From: Aplectana chamaeleonis
Lineage: Eukaryota > Nematoda > Chromadorea > Rhabditida > Cosmocercidae
Reading direction: 5' to 3'
Length of the DNA: 64,000 nt
NCBI GenBank assembly: GCA_029168955.1
Contig: JAPDOI010000186.1
Span: 1-64,000 of the forward strand
Shown here piece by piece: positions 11,260 through 22,129 of the stretch. The translations under genes were made by a program, and so were the position numbers. Each line of letters starts with the position of its first letter. The first letter of the stretch is position 1. Below the pieces are notes generated by a model. The model was not told the DNA's origin. It worked only from the letters and a program-made list of their open reading frames with translations, and did not search any database.

Positions 11260-12423
11260 ACTCTAGGATAGTAATATAAAAACGGACTGCACAAAAGTGA
11301 GTCAAGAATACATCAGTGTGAAAAATTTCTGATATTTTTGAGATGGTTTTTTTAGGTCGCCGGATTGGAAGGCGAATAGTCCGTGGTTTAGGGTAGGAAG
11401 TTTCACCCTGAACTCTCTACACTTCTCACAGCTATGTACTGTCCTTCTCAGAGCCAAATTCCAGTCCGCATTTGCGGACTACGGCAGTTGCATCCCGCGA
11501 CACGATTACAGTCGTGCTAGGAGGAAGGAGAATCGAATATATATAGGGATGGATTTGAGCCTCCCGAGCCGTTCAAATGCAGGAGTCGACCTATTAATTA
11601 AGAAAAAGCGCCTGCAGTTAAGGTTCGAGTTTTTGCGTAGAATTTTTGAAGCTCCTTCCCTGGTACTTGATGTTCTCACCTCGACAATACACTCACATCA
11701 GGCCGCAGACCAAAGTCCGGTAGTCAAGTGGTCCCAGTAAGATTATCATCCTATTGCGTGATGCAACAGGCGTTCTCCGCAAAAGCGGTCCGGAACTTGG
11801 CGCAGCGAACGACAGTACAATACCAAAGCTAATAGAAGAATTAAGTAAGAAGGCGTCCGGGAACACGTTTTCTCGTCTTCAGTGTATTTTTGCATTCATT
11901 AGAAATACCTTTCTTGGGTATGAAAAATTGTTCAAGTTTGTGGTGAGGATCATCAAACGGTATAACAATTGCTAAGGTAAAGACACATCTCAAAAAAAGT
12001 TTGGAGCGAAATTGATAGTCTGACCACGACCGACGTTGCGGCCCAAGCCGACCATATGTCATTTAGAAAATCATATGTATTTTTGGCCGATTTTCCCGAA
12101 AATTGCTGAAAATTTAAGTATTCAGACAAATAGATGCTTGAAAATATGTGTTTGGAGCAACACTATTATTTACGGCGCAAGAAACCGATGTTCTAGTTTT
12201 TTAAAAATTTTGAAAATATTCCTGCTTCACTTTTGCCATAAATAAAGATAGGACTCGAAAATTCGTTCGATGCATCGTTCTAGGCTGGTGGAAAAAGGAC
12301 ACATACGGCTCATACCTCGTCCAACAGGGGGCATTTCGCTGTTCTCTTGGCGGCATCCATTCCGCAGCAATATTGTTGTGAAGTGGGTCCCGCCGGGAAA
12401 CCAGCGGATTGTGTGCCTGCATT
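11260..12423. other. Duplicated non-coding stretch with an inverted-repeat pair
   Basis: ATTCCAGTCCGCATTTGCGG / GTTGCATC (11455-11495) is mirrored by GATGCAAC / CCGCAAAAGCGGTCCGGAA (11761-11800), defining an old element of about 350 bp. In copy B this element contains 265 bp more (36762-37029). The rest shows no gene. Confidence 0.45.
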
Positions 12424-13765
12424 CTCAGGCCGGTGTAGTACCAGAAAATTACCAGAAATTTCCCAGGGATCAGTGGTAAATGTGCAATTACCACCCGATT
12501 ACGGACATTTTACCAGAGATTTTACCCTAATCTTTGTTGTTGACAAATTCTGCCAGATTACGAGAAAGTTACCACTAAATTTCTCCTTGATTTTCCGGAG
12601 TCCTCCCGTATTCTGTCAGAAAAATGGCGATTTCTGACAGAATGCTAAATACGGCTTTAGCTTCCGAATTGGCGGCTTTGGGGTCAGTAAGGATGAGTTC
12701 TACATCAAGACTCTTTCAGGACTGAGGAAGAATGGTGGGGCGCGGCTTACACTCTAGGAAACTCCTGAGCGAAACGGTTGGGGAATACGAGTGAACGCGG
12801 AAGTATCTCAGTGATCCATATAGCGCGTGGTGTGCCTGACCAAAGTATGCGTACCCAAGTGCGCTCTCCTCCCCTTCACACACGTGCGCACGCAAGCGCG
12901 TGCACACCTATATGTATGGGCCCTCACGCGCAAATGCACGCGCTCCCAGAGACTGACATTTACGCACGCTCATTTAAACACGCGGTATATGCGTGTATAC
13001 GTGCTCATACTCTCCAGTTCTAAGTCAATTTTACTCGGGCCCGTTACGAGCGTGAGATCGCGTATGATGCTTTTCCTTATTCCTCACACCACAGGGTGTG
13101 AGTAAATCTTGGTGAAATCTTGGTAGATGAATCTAACAGATGAATCTTGGTTGCTCACCCCCTGAATTCAGGGGGCTCAGGTACTCAGGGCAACGACCGG
13201 CGCCCCACATCTCGAGGGTGCCGCCAGCGGCGAACCAGGCTGCATGCGACGCACACGCAGCGCGGATATTGGCTCGCCCGCGAGCCACAAAACACGCCAC
13301 GCCATCTTCAGTTCGGCCTGTTGGAAAGACAATTGATAATGGTCACGAATGATCAGGTCGTAACGTGCTTATCACGTGCACAGCCGGTATAAAAGGTGTC
13401 TCATCTCACTAGAGTCACTCATTCGAAAATCTACTGCCGGCCTTGGAAGGTGACTTCGAGTCACTCTCCGGAGGCCAGCATATTTTTGACTGCTGAGGGG
13501 ATAGGGGTATCCCCACGGCTGGGGGGGCGGCTTTCGCCGCGATCCGCGGGGAGGGTGGTTCTTCACCGCAGACTGCGGCGGAACGCGTAGTCTGGCAGAA
13601 TTTTCCGTACTGTCCCAACCAGAGTACTGAAAAATGCTGATAGATTTCGGAAAAATTCTGCCAGAAAACGAGAAAAATCGGCCAGAAAACGGTAAAATTA
13701 CCACCAGAGGAGGGCAAAATCGTTCCGTAATCTGGCAGAATTTTCCCGTAATACTCCGGCCTGAG
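12424..13765. mobile_element. CTCAGG-ended element 3 (1342 bp), copy A only
   Basis: CTCAGGCCGGTGTAGTACC at the left is matched inverted by CTCAGGCCGGAGTATTACG at the right. Copy B reads TGCATTTGCGC at 37900 with nothing inserted, and comparison shows a 2-bp TT duplication. Inside each end lie degenerate repeats of TACCAGAAATTT and TCTGCCAGATTACGAGAA. The interior carries a TATA-plus-hairpin module (13388-13470) and a CG-rich region. No transposase. Confidence 0.75.
13388..13470 (+). promoter_or_regulatory. TATA box with downstream hairpin leader
   Basis: TATAAAA at 13388-13394 is followed by TCATCTCAC and, about 60 nt on, by a hairpin GTGAC-TTCGA-GTCAC (13451-13465). The same series (TATAAAAGG, TCATCTCAC, then GGAAGGTG...GAGTCAC hairpin) occurs at 59992-60070. 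Such a fixed set looks like the promoter and 5' leader of a repeat family, possibly an LTR remnant. No frame of note follows here. Confidence 0.4.
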
Positions 13766-14682
13766 TTTGCGCAAGATTTCGCCCATTTGTGTGCTTTACT
13801 GACAAGACGAGGACCTCCACTCGCCGACCACTATGGAGATTTCGGCCAGCCGCCGACCGTATCAAGGGGCGTGACTTGTGGTTGACCTGTTGAGTTGTTC
13901 AGATGCCGGCATTCGGCCGCGGACCAGTATGATGGTCGTGGTCATGATTGCAAGTGAGCCAACGTGTACGACCGTGCTGTCGCGTCTGAATGGTGAAATA
14001 TTTTCTCTTGTGTTGGATTAGAAAAGCAAAAGACGTGTTCTCAACGTTTATTGCTACCACCTAGGATGCGTACGAGTGCATGTTAAGGTAGAACGCTCCC
14101 AATGAAGATAGCAGAGACTAAGTGCAGTAAATCCATTTATCTCGTCTTATCGTAAATATCCTGCCAGCGGTGAGATCAGCCGTTTGATGTATTCCAGTTG
14201 AGCTTCTACTCATCGCAAAAGATTACCTGAGCGCAACAATGGGCGAGATTCTGGAGACAGGGCCGTCGCCAAACGGATTCTCTGTGATGAAAGTGCATGG
14301 ATTTTGGCTGCCTGCCGTGGTACCAGTTGCCTTCTGCTTTCCGTGGCTTGACAGCAAATGTTTCGAACCCATCTATTGCCTTCTCTTGCCAAAAACTGAC
14401 GAAATTCGCGAAGATTCCAGCAGAAGAACATGAGAGTCCGCGCAGGCTGCTTCACCAAGACATGGCTTGAGCGGCAGGAGGTCACCATTAAGAATCGACC
14501 CGGAAGCTATTTGGACGCAAACATTCTGAGAAACTTCTGGCGTCTTTTGAGTTGGTGGCTGACCTCTTTTGGCTCAATGGCCGGCGGCTGGAAGTTTTCG
14601 GCCATTGTGTGGCTGACTACGTTTGTGGCTTATCGCCAGCATAAGAAAGTCCAAAAATCATATATGCTGTCGATTGTGCAGG
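13766..14682. other. Duplicated non-coding stretch
   Basis: Collinear with 37905-38822 in copy B. No element ends or conserved frame seen. Confidence 0.4.
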
Positions 14683-14820
14683 GATAGGGTTCTCTACAGG
14701 TGGAGGGAGAAGTGTCCCGTTTTTACAGTTCGAAACGTCACGCTTCTCAACTCAAGCGAAGTGGTCCCGAATGGAAGGAGACAACTACTCCCTTGGTGTG
14801 TAGAGAGCCCCTATCCCAAT
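14683..14820. mobile_element. Foldback MITE with GGGGCTCTCTACAC arms
   Basis: GGGATAGGGTTCTCTACAGG at the left and GTGTAGAGAGCCCCTATCCC at the right. About 138 bp, with the interior related to 6641-6802 (CAAGCGAAGTGGTCCCGAATGG against its mirror). The copy in B is 38823-38958. Confidence 0.65.
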
Positions 14821-16220
14821 TTTGAATATTTAATTAGTCGAAGTATTGAAGGCGTTATTCACGACAAAAATCGCACTTATCTTTCAGGGTTTTGCGTCGG
14901 AAAGCCCACAATGTAGAGGATAATGACGAAATCGCTACACAAAACCTTAAATTTTTGAAGAAAAACTGCCTTTGCGAACTGAAAAAGCATTCAACTTTCT
15001 CCCATTTCGCCTATTTCGGTGCGGTCGTTCCAGTAGAATTTGAGACGACAAAAATGGTCAAGGACTTTGAAATTCTCGAGTTAAAGACTCCCTTTCATCT
15101 TTCTTCCACCAAAATTCTTGAGAAGAAGGTTCAACGCGTAAATGTCGATGATTCCTCAAGATGAACAGTATGCGACACCTCGACAATTGTTCCTTTGAAT
15201 GGACAACTCTACCGAGATGTGGGCGCGCTCCTCCGATGGTTCAGTTGTTCCACGCGATTTTCACCCGTTTTATGACCTTTTCTCATTCTTCTTCCTTCTT
15301 AAATCTCCTTGGGAAGAATACAAAGCTTACGTTCCCACCGGAAAAAAAAGGGAAATTTCCCCAATACAACATCTGAGCCGAAAAAACTGAATGTTGATTA
15401 TATTCATGCAAATGTAATAAGTCGTATGTTTTGTGATTGTTTGAGAAAACAAATATGTGCTTTCTAAGCACATCACGGCAGTACAAAAACTTGAGAAGTG
15501 AGGATTATGAATGCAATCTTTTCTCACAAATTATATGTTCATCAATTTATTTTTAAAAGCATTCGTTCGTGCCTGTCATTGCTTTGAGTTCAATGAGATC
15601 CCTTTGTCGTTAACTAATTTTTTCTCGTCTCAAATTAGTTTGTTAATAAATAGATAACTCCATTAGCCTTCTTCAATGGACTCATTTTTCCGAAGAATCT
15701 TTTTTTTCAACCTCTTTTTTGAAGGTTCAAATGCCAAAAATACGCACTCGTCTTGATTTAACTAGTTATCAAAATTTTCGGAAGCTTTTCCTCAGTTGTA
15801 ATAATTTATTTCAATCTCAGACAATTTATTTGAGAGTTCATTCCCGTAATATTGATCACACGGCGTGGCACGATCGATATTATAGTATTGCACTTCACCG
15901 CGCCGCTCGGCTGCAGAAGTATAAACGACCTCTAAAGGGGTCCGCAGAGTTGGAGTCGCGGCGTTGCTCGCAGCGACGAACAGCACTGGGTGATGCAATA
16001 TCGATTACATTCGGAGACGAAGACGACCGACGCGATGTGAAGGGCGACCAGGGAGCACCGCAGAGTGTATTGACGCCGCGACGGCCCTACGAAACTGCCA
16101 GCGAGCGGCAACCGACGCCGCGACGGCAATGTTTCGAAACAGTTTTGTCGCCGCGTCAAGGCTGACGCTCGGGGACCCCTCGCCGGTCTCTGCAACTCTG
16201 CAGACACCTTAAGAGATGTA
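14821..16220. other. Duplicated region with degraded TTAA MITE end
   Basis: TATTGAAGGCGTTATTCACGAC at 14844 (38985 in copy B) is a decayed left end of a TTAA MITE whose right end is not found. At 15833-15945 copy A carries a piece with the GCACTTCACCGCGCCGCTCGG end of the 41065-41195 MITE, where copy B has unrelated sequence. No gene recognised. Confidence 0.4.
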
Positions 16221-16343
16221 CCAGGCCGTCCAATAATTCTTGTCCGAAAATTTTCAAAATTCTAAAATTTTCCTTAGAAGTGTTATAATATCAGGCAGGT
16301 GTAAGAACCTTCTAGAAGGTTCTCCAAAGTTCTACGCTAGGGG

Positions 16344-16350
16344 TATATAA
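16344..16350 (+). promoter_or_regulatory. Mariner TATA box
   Basis: TATATAA lies 39 nt upstream of the transposase ATG, inside the element, at a fitting distance for a short 5' leader. Confidence 0.5.
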
Positions 16351-16388
16351 GGCGCAGTCGCCGCGTCTAGCTACCAGTACAAGCTAAA

Positions 16389-17393
16389 ATGGACCAAGGT
16401 CGAATTCGTACGTTCGTGTACTACGAGTGGCTGCTGGGCAACGATACGGGCACCGCGGTCGCCAACATCTGCAGCGCGTGCAAGGAGGATGCAGTGTTCC
16501 AACGCACAGTCAGCCGCTGGTTCAATCGTTTCGAGAGCGGCGACACGAGCCTCGAGGACAGGGAGCACAGCGGGAGGCCTTCTACGGTGGATGATGACGA
16601 AGTCCGTCGCTGTATCAAGGAGAAGCCGGAAGCCACCACCCGTGAACTGGCGACGACGCTCGGCTGCAGCAAGTCTACCATCCACAATCGACTCAACTTA
16701 CTCGGCTACCACAAAGTTCTGGCCCATTGAATCCCCTACCGTCTGACGGACGCCAACAAGTAGAGCCGCGTGGTCGTCTGACAGTCCCTCCTCCTTCGTC
16801 CGCAACGCAAGGAGTTTCTCGAGGACCTAGTCACTGGGGATGAGAGCTGGGTCCTCTACAACAACGTCGCCCGCCGTGCCGTGTGGATCCCGCGCGGAGA
16901 AGAGCCGCCGAAAGCCGACCTGCACCCGCTAGAGATCATGCTCTGCTGCTGGTGGGACACCAAGGGCATGTTGTACTTCGAGCTGCTCCCGCAAGGCAGG
17001 ACGGTCACCGCCTCCATCTACACCTATCAGCTCGAGAAACTAGCCGCCGCCATCCGAGAAAAGCGTCCCCGACGGGCCTCGGTCCACCTGCTGCACGACA
17101 ACGCGCGCCCCCACGTGGCGAAGGAGACCCAGCAGAAGTTGGCGACGCTCGGCTGGGAGACGGGTGCCCATCCGCCGTATTCCCCGGACCTCGCCCCCTC
17201 CGACTACCACTTGTTCCGCCCGCTGAAGCACCATTTGGCCGGAAGAAAATTCACCAACTACGACAACCTCAAATCCGACATCGCGGACTTCTTCGAGTCG
17301 CAGCCCCCGGAGTTCTGGGCGAAGGGCATCGGCGACCTGCCCAATCGATGGGCCACTGTTGTGGATAACTGTGGTGATTATATTGTTGATTAG
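16389..17393 (+). pseudogene. Mariner transposase, inactivated by three stop codons
   Basis: A single frame of 335 codons runs from ATG 16389 to TAG 17391-17393, close to the usual 340-odd residues. The N-terminal half has the paired helix-turn-helix (…TVSRWFNRFESGDTSLED…, …LGCSKSTIHNRL…). Catalytic aspartates are visible in TGDESW (16839-16841), HDNARPH (17097-17099) and APSDYHLF (17202-17204). The last two have 34 residues between them, as in DD34D mariners. The frame is interrupted at TGA 16728-16730, TAG 16761-16763 and TGA 16779-16781, all in the linker after the DNA-binding domain, while everything else stays open. No frameshift is seen. An AATAAA at 17405-17410 follows the stop. It cannot make active enzyme as written. 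Confidence 0.93.
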
Positions 17394-17599
17394 ACTTGTT
17401 TTTCAATAAAGTTGAAAAAAAATTGAAAATGGTGAAATTTTCGGACAAGAATGGGGGACAAGAAAAAACTTGACAACCTGGTATTATACTTCATTGTTGA
17501 GTGAATTCGTCCCTTTGGGGTTGCGCCACACATTCGGCTCCCACAAATAATCATAGAGGCTTTTGAATGAGTATTGGTGCTATTCAGTAACTTGCGGGG

Positions 17600-17803
17600 G
17601 TTAGCCGGTGTTGAGCGCTCTTATCTTCTCAGGCAAGTTTGATACCAATTTACCGAATTCGTAGGGATAGCCGAAGAAGAGCGCTTTGGGTAGGGAATCG
17701 AACACAAGAAAGAGATAGAAGGATAGATGCAGAGGAAATAGGAGTTGATATAAACCGTTTCGCCTCTACCCGCAGACGAACTTTACCAAACAATTCTGCC
17801 GAG
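17600..17803 (-). repeat. SINE-like repeat with Pol III B box
   Basis: TGTTCGATTCC on the minus strand (17694-17704) fits the B box at 10 of 11 positions. The block GAGCGCTCTTATCTTCTCAGG ... ATACCAATTTACCGAA upstream, and GACGAACTTTACC ... downstream, recur in copy B (40550-40790), at 52910-53020 and, inverted, at 52604-52680. It is therefore an independent interspersed family that predates the large duplication. Confidence 0.5.
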
Positions 17804-18620
17804 CAGGGCTGCGCGGAACTGTTCCGTTTCCGATTCCGTTTTCCGTATTTCCGGTGTTTTTGAGCTGTTCCGTTCCGCTTTAGTTTCCGACTTTTTAAGC
17901 TCGGAAACGGAAGAAAATAGAGCTACATGGGTAATGGTAGTGGGTATTGGAAAGGGTTCTTGGAGGCATCATGAGGGGCTGAGAAACACTCTCGACCTCT
18001 TGTGTTCAATCGAATATCTAAGCCTCGCTGAGATGCTCAGCAAAATTCGGGTCTCTGAAATCAGAGGCAGATTGAAAGTAATTTACCTGTTGTCACCGAG
18101 TAGTTTTTTTTACTTTTTGAATTTAATCGTGCGGTATTTGCTCCGACAGGATTCAAAATGGAGATCCAACAGAAAATCTAGAAAGTCGTCGGTGAGAACC
18201 TGGAGGTTCATCTCTATCGGTTTTGAACACGTAATGCGGCCGCCCGCTTCATCTGGACCTGGTTCAGCCTGGACTTCTTTCTGGAGGACAGGCTGTACGC
18301 TAATTCGCAGGGGTCGCTACATATACCAATTTTTAAAACTGCCTTTTCAATTTTTTTTTCTGGGGCGAAAATCCGAAATTGTGGAATTCCTCATAGTGAT
18401 TTTATGTAGTTTGAATAATTATTGATTTATCGACTGAAACCATAGGTTATCGAATGAGAACTGTAACCAATGAGTAGCGACGCAACGTGAGAATGAGGCA
18501 CCTCATAGCTTTTTGATCTCATCCGTTTCCGTTTCCGGATTTCCGTTTCCTTCGTTTTTTGACCATTTTTCTTCCGTTTCCGTTTCCGAAAATCTCAAAA
18601 AAGATTTCCGCACAGCCCTG
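17804..18620. mobile_element. hAT-type non-autonomous element, copy A only
   Basis: An exact 8-bp duplication CTGCCGAG flanks it (17796-17803, 18621-18628), and copy B reads straight through with a single CTGCCGAG at 40744. Ends are CAGGGCTGCGCGGAA and, inverted, CAGGGCTGTGCGGAA. An 8-bp target site and CAGGG-type ends are hallmarks of hAT. Next to both ends TTCCG/CGGAA is iterated more than ten times. No hAT transposase; the 163-codon frame at 17934-18425 is not recognised. Confidence 0.9.
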
Positions 18621-18959
18621 CTGCCGAGGCTCCTCAGTGAGGAACAGAATTGTCGATGAGCAAGAGTAATGAGAAGAGAAAATTGAATGAGAACTGTTGG
18701 TAAAGAGCTACATGGGATATTACGTGAAATAAGAGACATGAAAATGGTGCAAAAAATGGGATCGATAAAGTCAAACCATGTCTGTATTCATGCAAATGGT
18801 GGTATGGGGGAGGAATCGGAGTCAAGATCAGAGTGTAGCTTGTAGCTATCTCTAACGCTCGTAAAATAGCAGCAAAAACTTTCTTAATGTTATTGTGATC
18901 ATCTGGCAGAAGAAATTTATATGAAACTTTTTTGTTGCGATAGATACATTTGACTATGC

Positions 18960-21195
18960 TTACAGCACTGAATTCGGAAGAGTATGCATTATTGAAAAGT
19001 AAGTTTCTGAACTCCTTAATTTGTCAATGAAAAATCCCACCTCAGAACAGACATTGGCTATCCTCAAGGTCTCCGTGTATATTGTTGAGGCCTTGATGAT
19101 GACAGAAACTGCTGAATCTGACTGCGGGAATTTCTTAACGAGGAAATCGAAGTCGTCCGTTTTATTGTATAAACCAGTCAAAATTTCATTTCTAACAATT
19201 TTTATATTGATATCTAAGTAGTTGTTGTGAAAATTGTCCCTATGGGTTCTTTTGTTCTCTACCAAACTATTGTAAACAACAACTATCAGATTTGTATGTA
19301 TTTGTCCGTTTTGTTATGAATGATTAATAGGTCATCCATATATGTAAGTATGTACCTATATGGCTCGAACAAAACATTACGATTAAAAGACAAAGTTTTG
19401 GAAAGTTAGAACTCCATCACTGATAAAACTAAGTCTGCTAGGATGGGGGCTAAAATTACTGCCTTGTGGAACCCCTTGTTTCTGTTTAAAAACGACGCTA
19501 CTGAATAAACAGTAGCTATTATTGAGAAGGTAGTCAATGTAGTAAATTAAGTAGTGTTTAGTATAATATCTGTAACTACTGTTTTTCGATTGGTTGTCCG
19601 TGGAGAAAGACTTGAAACCAATACTTGCGATAAACTTTTTATTAGTATTTTTTAAAGCATATGTTGACCAAATAACTCATACATCCAATAATAGTAGTAT
19701 GAGGTTGGTGAACATATCAGTGAAATCTGCTGAAAAAAGTTTCGCATCGTTATTTTTAAATGAGTTCAGTTGTTCAAAATATTTATGTTTGCAATTGACC
19801 AGTATGTTTTTATTGTTTTTTCCGAGATTCAATTATGTTAGCGTAATTAACAAAATGCTTCTCCAGTGTTGAGAATACCACACATAATTCCAGAGCCAGA
19901 GGTTTCAAACTGCTATTATGTGCTCCTGTTGTACATCTGAATTTGATGGGATTTTTATGTAGCTTCGATATGGCATAAATCAATGGAAGTGTATGGTTCA
20001 CGTTTTCGTTCTAGTCTGACCTATGGACCAGGCGGCTGGCCGCGCGGGGTTGGCGGCCTCACTGGAGAATGGAGTTTCGATTTGCGCGGGGTGATCTACC
20101 GTCGCAGCCTAGTCCATTCATCAGACTAAAATGATTGAGCGCACTCTACAATCGGCTAGGAATTTCAACTTGTTCTCAAGGTTGAAAAACTTATGCTTAA
20201 GAATTATTGAAACTTCATTGGAACGGCTTCATAAACTTCATTGTTATTTCCATGTACTATTGTATTGTTGACTTCATCAAAAGTAATTCCCATTTCTTTC
20301 ATTAGGAACATAAGGTAATACTTCTTACAAATTAGTCCACAGTTATTACTAGCCTTATCCAATGGACAAAATATGAGAGTTTTTTGTAACCGTTTGACAA
20401 CTTCATATGGAAACCTCCAAGTATTTTCTTCAAGTAACTCTCCATGAAAGAGTGGTTTTATTTCTGTCCTGTATTCCGTGTTTAAAAAAGACATAATACG
20501 GTTGATTTTCTCGCCGTTTAGCTTGAGCTTATTGATCAAGTAATTGACAACCTCTAGTGTAGTTTGATCAAAAATAATCTTAATATCTTGTCTATTAGAT
20601 TTATCGATGAATCTAAACTTAGTGCCTTTGTTGAGGATGTTACGGGAAACAACATCTTCAATTATATCCAAATTTCGTGAAGTTATACGTTGATTGCTTG
20701 AGCAGATATAATTATGATATTTATCACTACTTGTTTCGCAAACACGACAAACTCAAAATATCTTTAATTTCAGTGGTAGTCACAGTTCTCAGAAATTATT
20801 ATAATTGTAAATTCTGGCAGAAATAGGATTGCTGTAATTAAATATTGGTCTAAAAATTTTTTCATTATTATCTACGACCCAAATAAGTTTTTTTGATGGT
20901 GAGAGAATTGAATATTCGACTGAAATTCGCTTTGTCAAATAGTTCATTAGCAAAAGGAATTTTGATAAGATGACCTTCCAATTTACGTATTTTTGGTTCT
21001 CACACATTGATAATATAGTACAAGCTGGTTAGCAAACAGAAGACAAGGAATCTATATTTTGTTGAGTATTCTTCAGAAATTCTGCTGAAAGTGATAACTT
21101 CAGAAGACTTTGAATATTTTTCTTATCCATGGACTTGACTAATCGATAAATATCCATCGGTTCATCGAAATCGTTCTCATGATTGGTGAAATAAT
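18960..21195 (-). pseudogene. Degraded reverse transcriptase, Penelope-like
   Basis: Reading the minus strand from 21195 downwards, consecutive pieces in shifting frames give an ordered reverse-transcriptase domain. They include LNKGTKFRF (about 20600), CPLDKASNNCGLICKKYY (about 20330), ISKLHKNPIKFR (about 19960), ADFTDMFTN (about 19710), KQGVPQGSNFSP (about 19470), the catalytic TYMDDLLII (YMDD at 19331-19342), then YLDINIKIVRNE…GLYNKTDDFDF (about 19180). The order DK, KLHK-P-FR, DF, QG-SP, YMDD, YNKTD matches Penelope-like elements. Several frameshifts and stops, one of them in the C-run at the SP motif, plus a 117-bp insertion at 20012-20128, show it is dead. The C-terminal endonuclease expected for the family is missing, because the element ends where the duplicated block begins. 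Confidence 0.72.
20012..20128. mobile_element. 117-bp MITE inside the reverse transcriptase
   Basis: TAGTCTGACCTATGGAC at the left is mirrored by GTCCATTCATCAGACTA at the right, with a CG-rich centre unlike the AT-rich host. It separates the DK motif piece from the KLHK piece, so it inserted into the retroelement after it arrived. Confidence 0.65.
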
Positions 21196-21730
21196 TCAGA
21201 ATTGTGGTGTGCGCGAAGCGCGCACCAGATTTTGTTTTGAATCGGCCCCGCGCGCAACCCCTTTTTCGAAATCTCAATTCAGAGTGACCGTAGAAATTAG
21301 AGCGAAATCGCATTAAAAAGAGCGTAAAAAGCTGATAGACACATCCAAAAAAGGTTTTCATTGGTTCACTGGTTTCCGAGTAAAAAATGAAAAACCGCGC
21401 GTTTTTGTTGTTAATCTCCTTTTTTCAGACGGCGTACACGATCTTGTTGGTACACTTAAAATCGAACTAAGGAGCTCATTTTTGGACAGGAGGCTGGAAA
21501 TGGATGCAGGTCGCTCATATTCTTATTTGAATTTGATTCCTTAACTCTCAAGGGTACCTCAAAATCGTGGGTTTACATACTAAATTGGCCGTGGAGCACA
21601 AAAACTGCTTTTTTCTGCTACGGCTGTGGAGACCGGGGTGCGTGGGTGAATCTGCGGCCAATCAGCACAGGTCGTCGGAGGTGAGTACTGAGCTTGTCGG
21701 AAGTCGTACTCACGACACGTCATCGATCAT
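21196..21730. other. No gene recognised
   Basis: CG-rich patches at 21210-21260 and 21620-21720 in AT-rich sequence. A minus-strand frame joins the 5' side of the retroelement and could hold its poorly conserved N-terminus. Nothing else supportable. Confidence 0.35.
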
Positions 21731-22010
21731 CAATATTATCGATTTTCGCGCTTTTTGCACAAAATTCGGCGAGGAGTGGTGATCGCTGGAGTGATTGGTT
21801 TTCTTGATTGGGGAATTTCGCTCATCAGTGATTATTAATAAATAACAATCGATAATATCGATTTTTTGGCCCGTTGCACAAAATGTGCAATGATTTTTGA
21901 TTGTTGATGGCTCTAAGTCACTTTTTTGGGAAATTCTCCTCATCATGCAAGATCAAATATTAATGATTAATAATATCGCTTTTTCAGATGTTGCACAAAA
22001 TGCGGCAATG
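21731..22010. repeat. Three tandem units of about 118 bp
   Basis: The pair of motifs ATNATATCGATTTT and TTGCACAAAAT recurs with GCAC at about 21757, 21876 and 21993, giving spacings of 119 and 117 bp. Units are diverged, so the array is old. Confidence 0.6.
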
Positions 22011-22129
22011 AGTGGTATTTTTGTGGCTTTCGGTTATAGATTTCAAAAATTGTTTTCGTACGACAATATCTTTTGTTAGATGTCTCATCATTCCGAAATG
22101 GAAATCGTTGAGCAAAATTGAAGTCAGAA

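Larger units (their letters stand above)
16221..17481 (+). mobile_element. Full-length mariner, copy A only
   Basis: It is flanked by TA on both sides (16219-16220 and 17482-17483), while copy B has the intact site GAGATGTATTATAC at 40424. Ends start CCAGG; both terminal repeats contain TCTTGTCCGAAAATTT, the right one being about 12 bp longer through an internal insertion. At 1261 bp the length is normal for a mariner. The element is GC-rich compared with its flanks, which fits recent arrival from a different base-composition background. Hookworm mariners of this kind (bandit from Ancylostoma) are described; assignment to that subfamily is inference. Confidence 0.95.
2464..18820 (+). repeat. 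Segmental duplication, copy A (partner 26986-40990)
   Basis: The text starting CTGACCCGACGAACAATTCT at 2464 recurs at 26986. From there the two copies run collinear and in the same orientation until GAGGAATCGGA (18820 and 40990), after which they part completely. Copy A is longer because it carries insertions at 2554-2717, 3633-4980, 12424-13765, 16221-17481 and 17804-18620 that are absent from copy B. Small indels and a few percent substitutions separate the copies. The order of MITEs inside is the same in both, so those MITEs predate the duplication. Confidence 0.9.
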
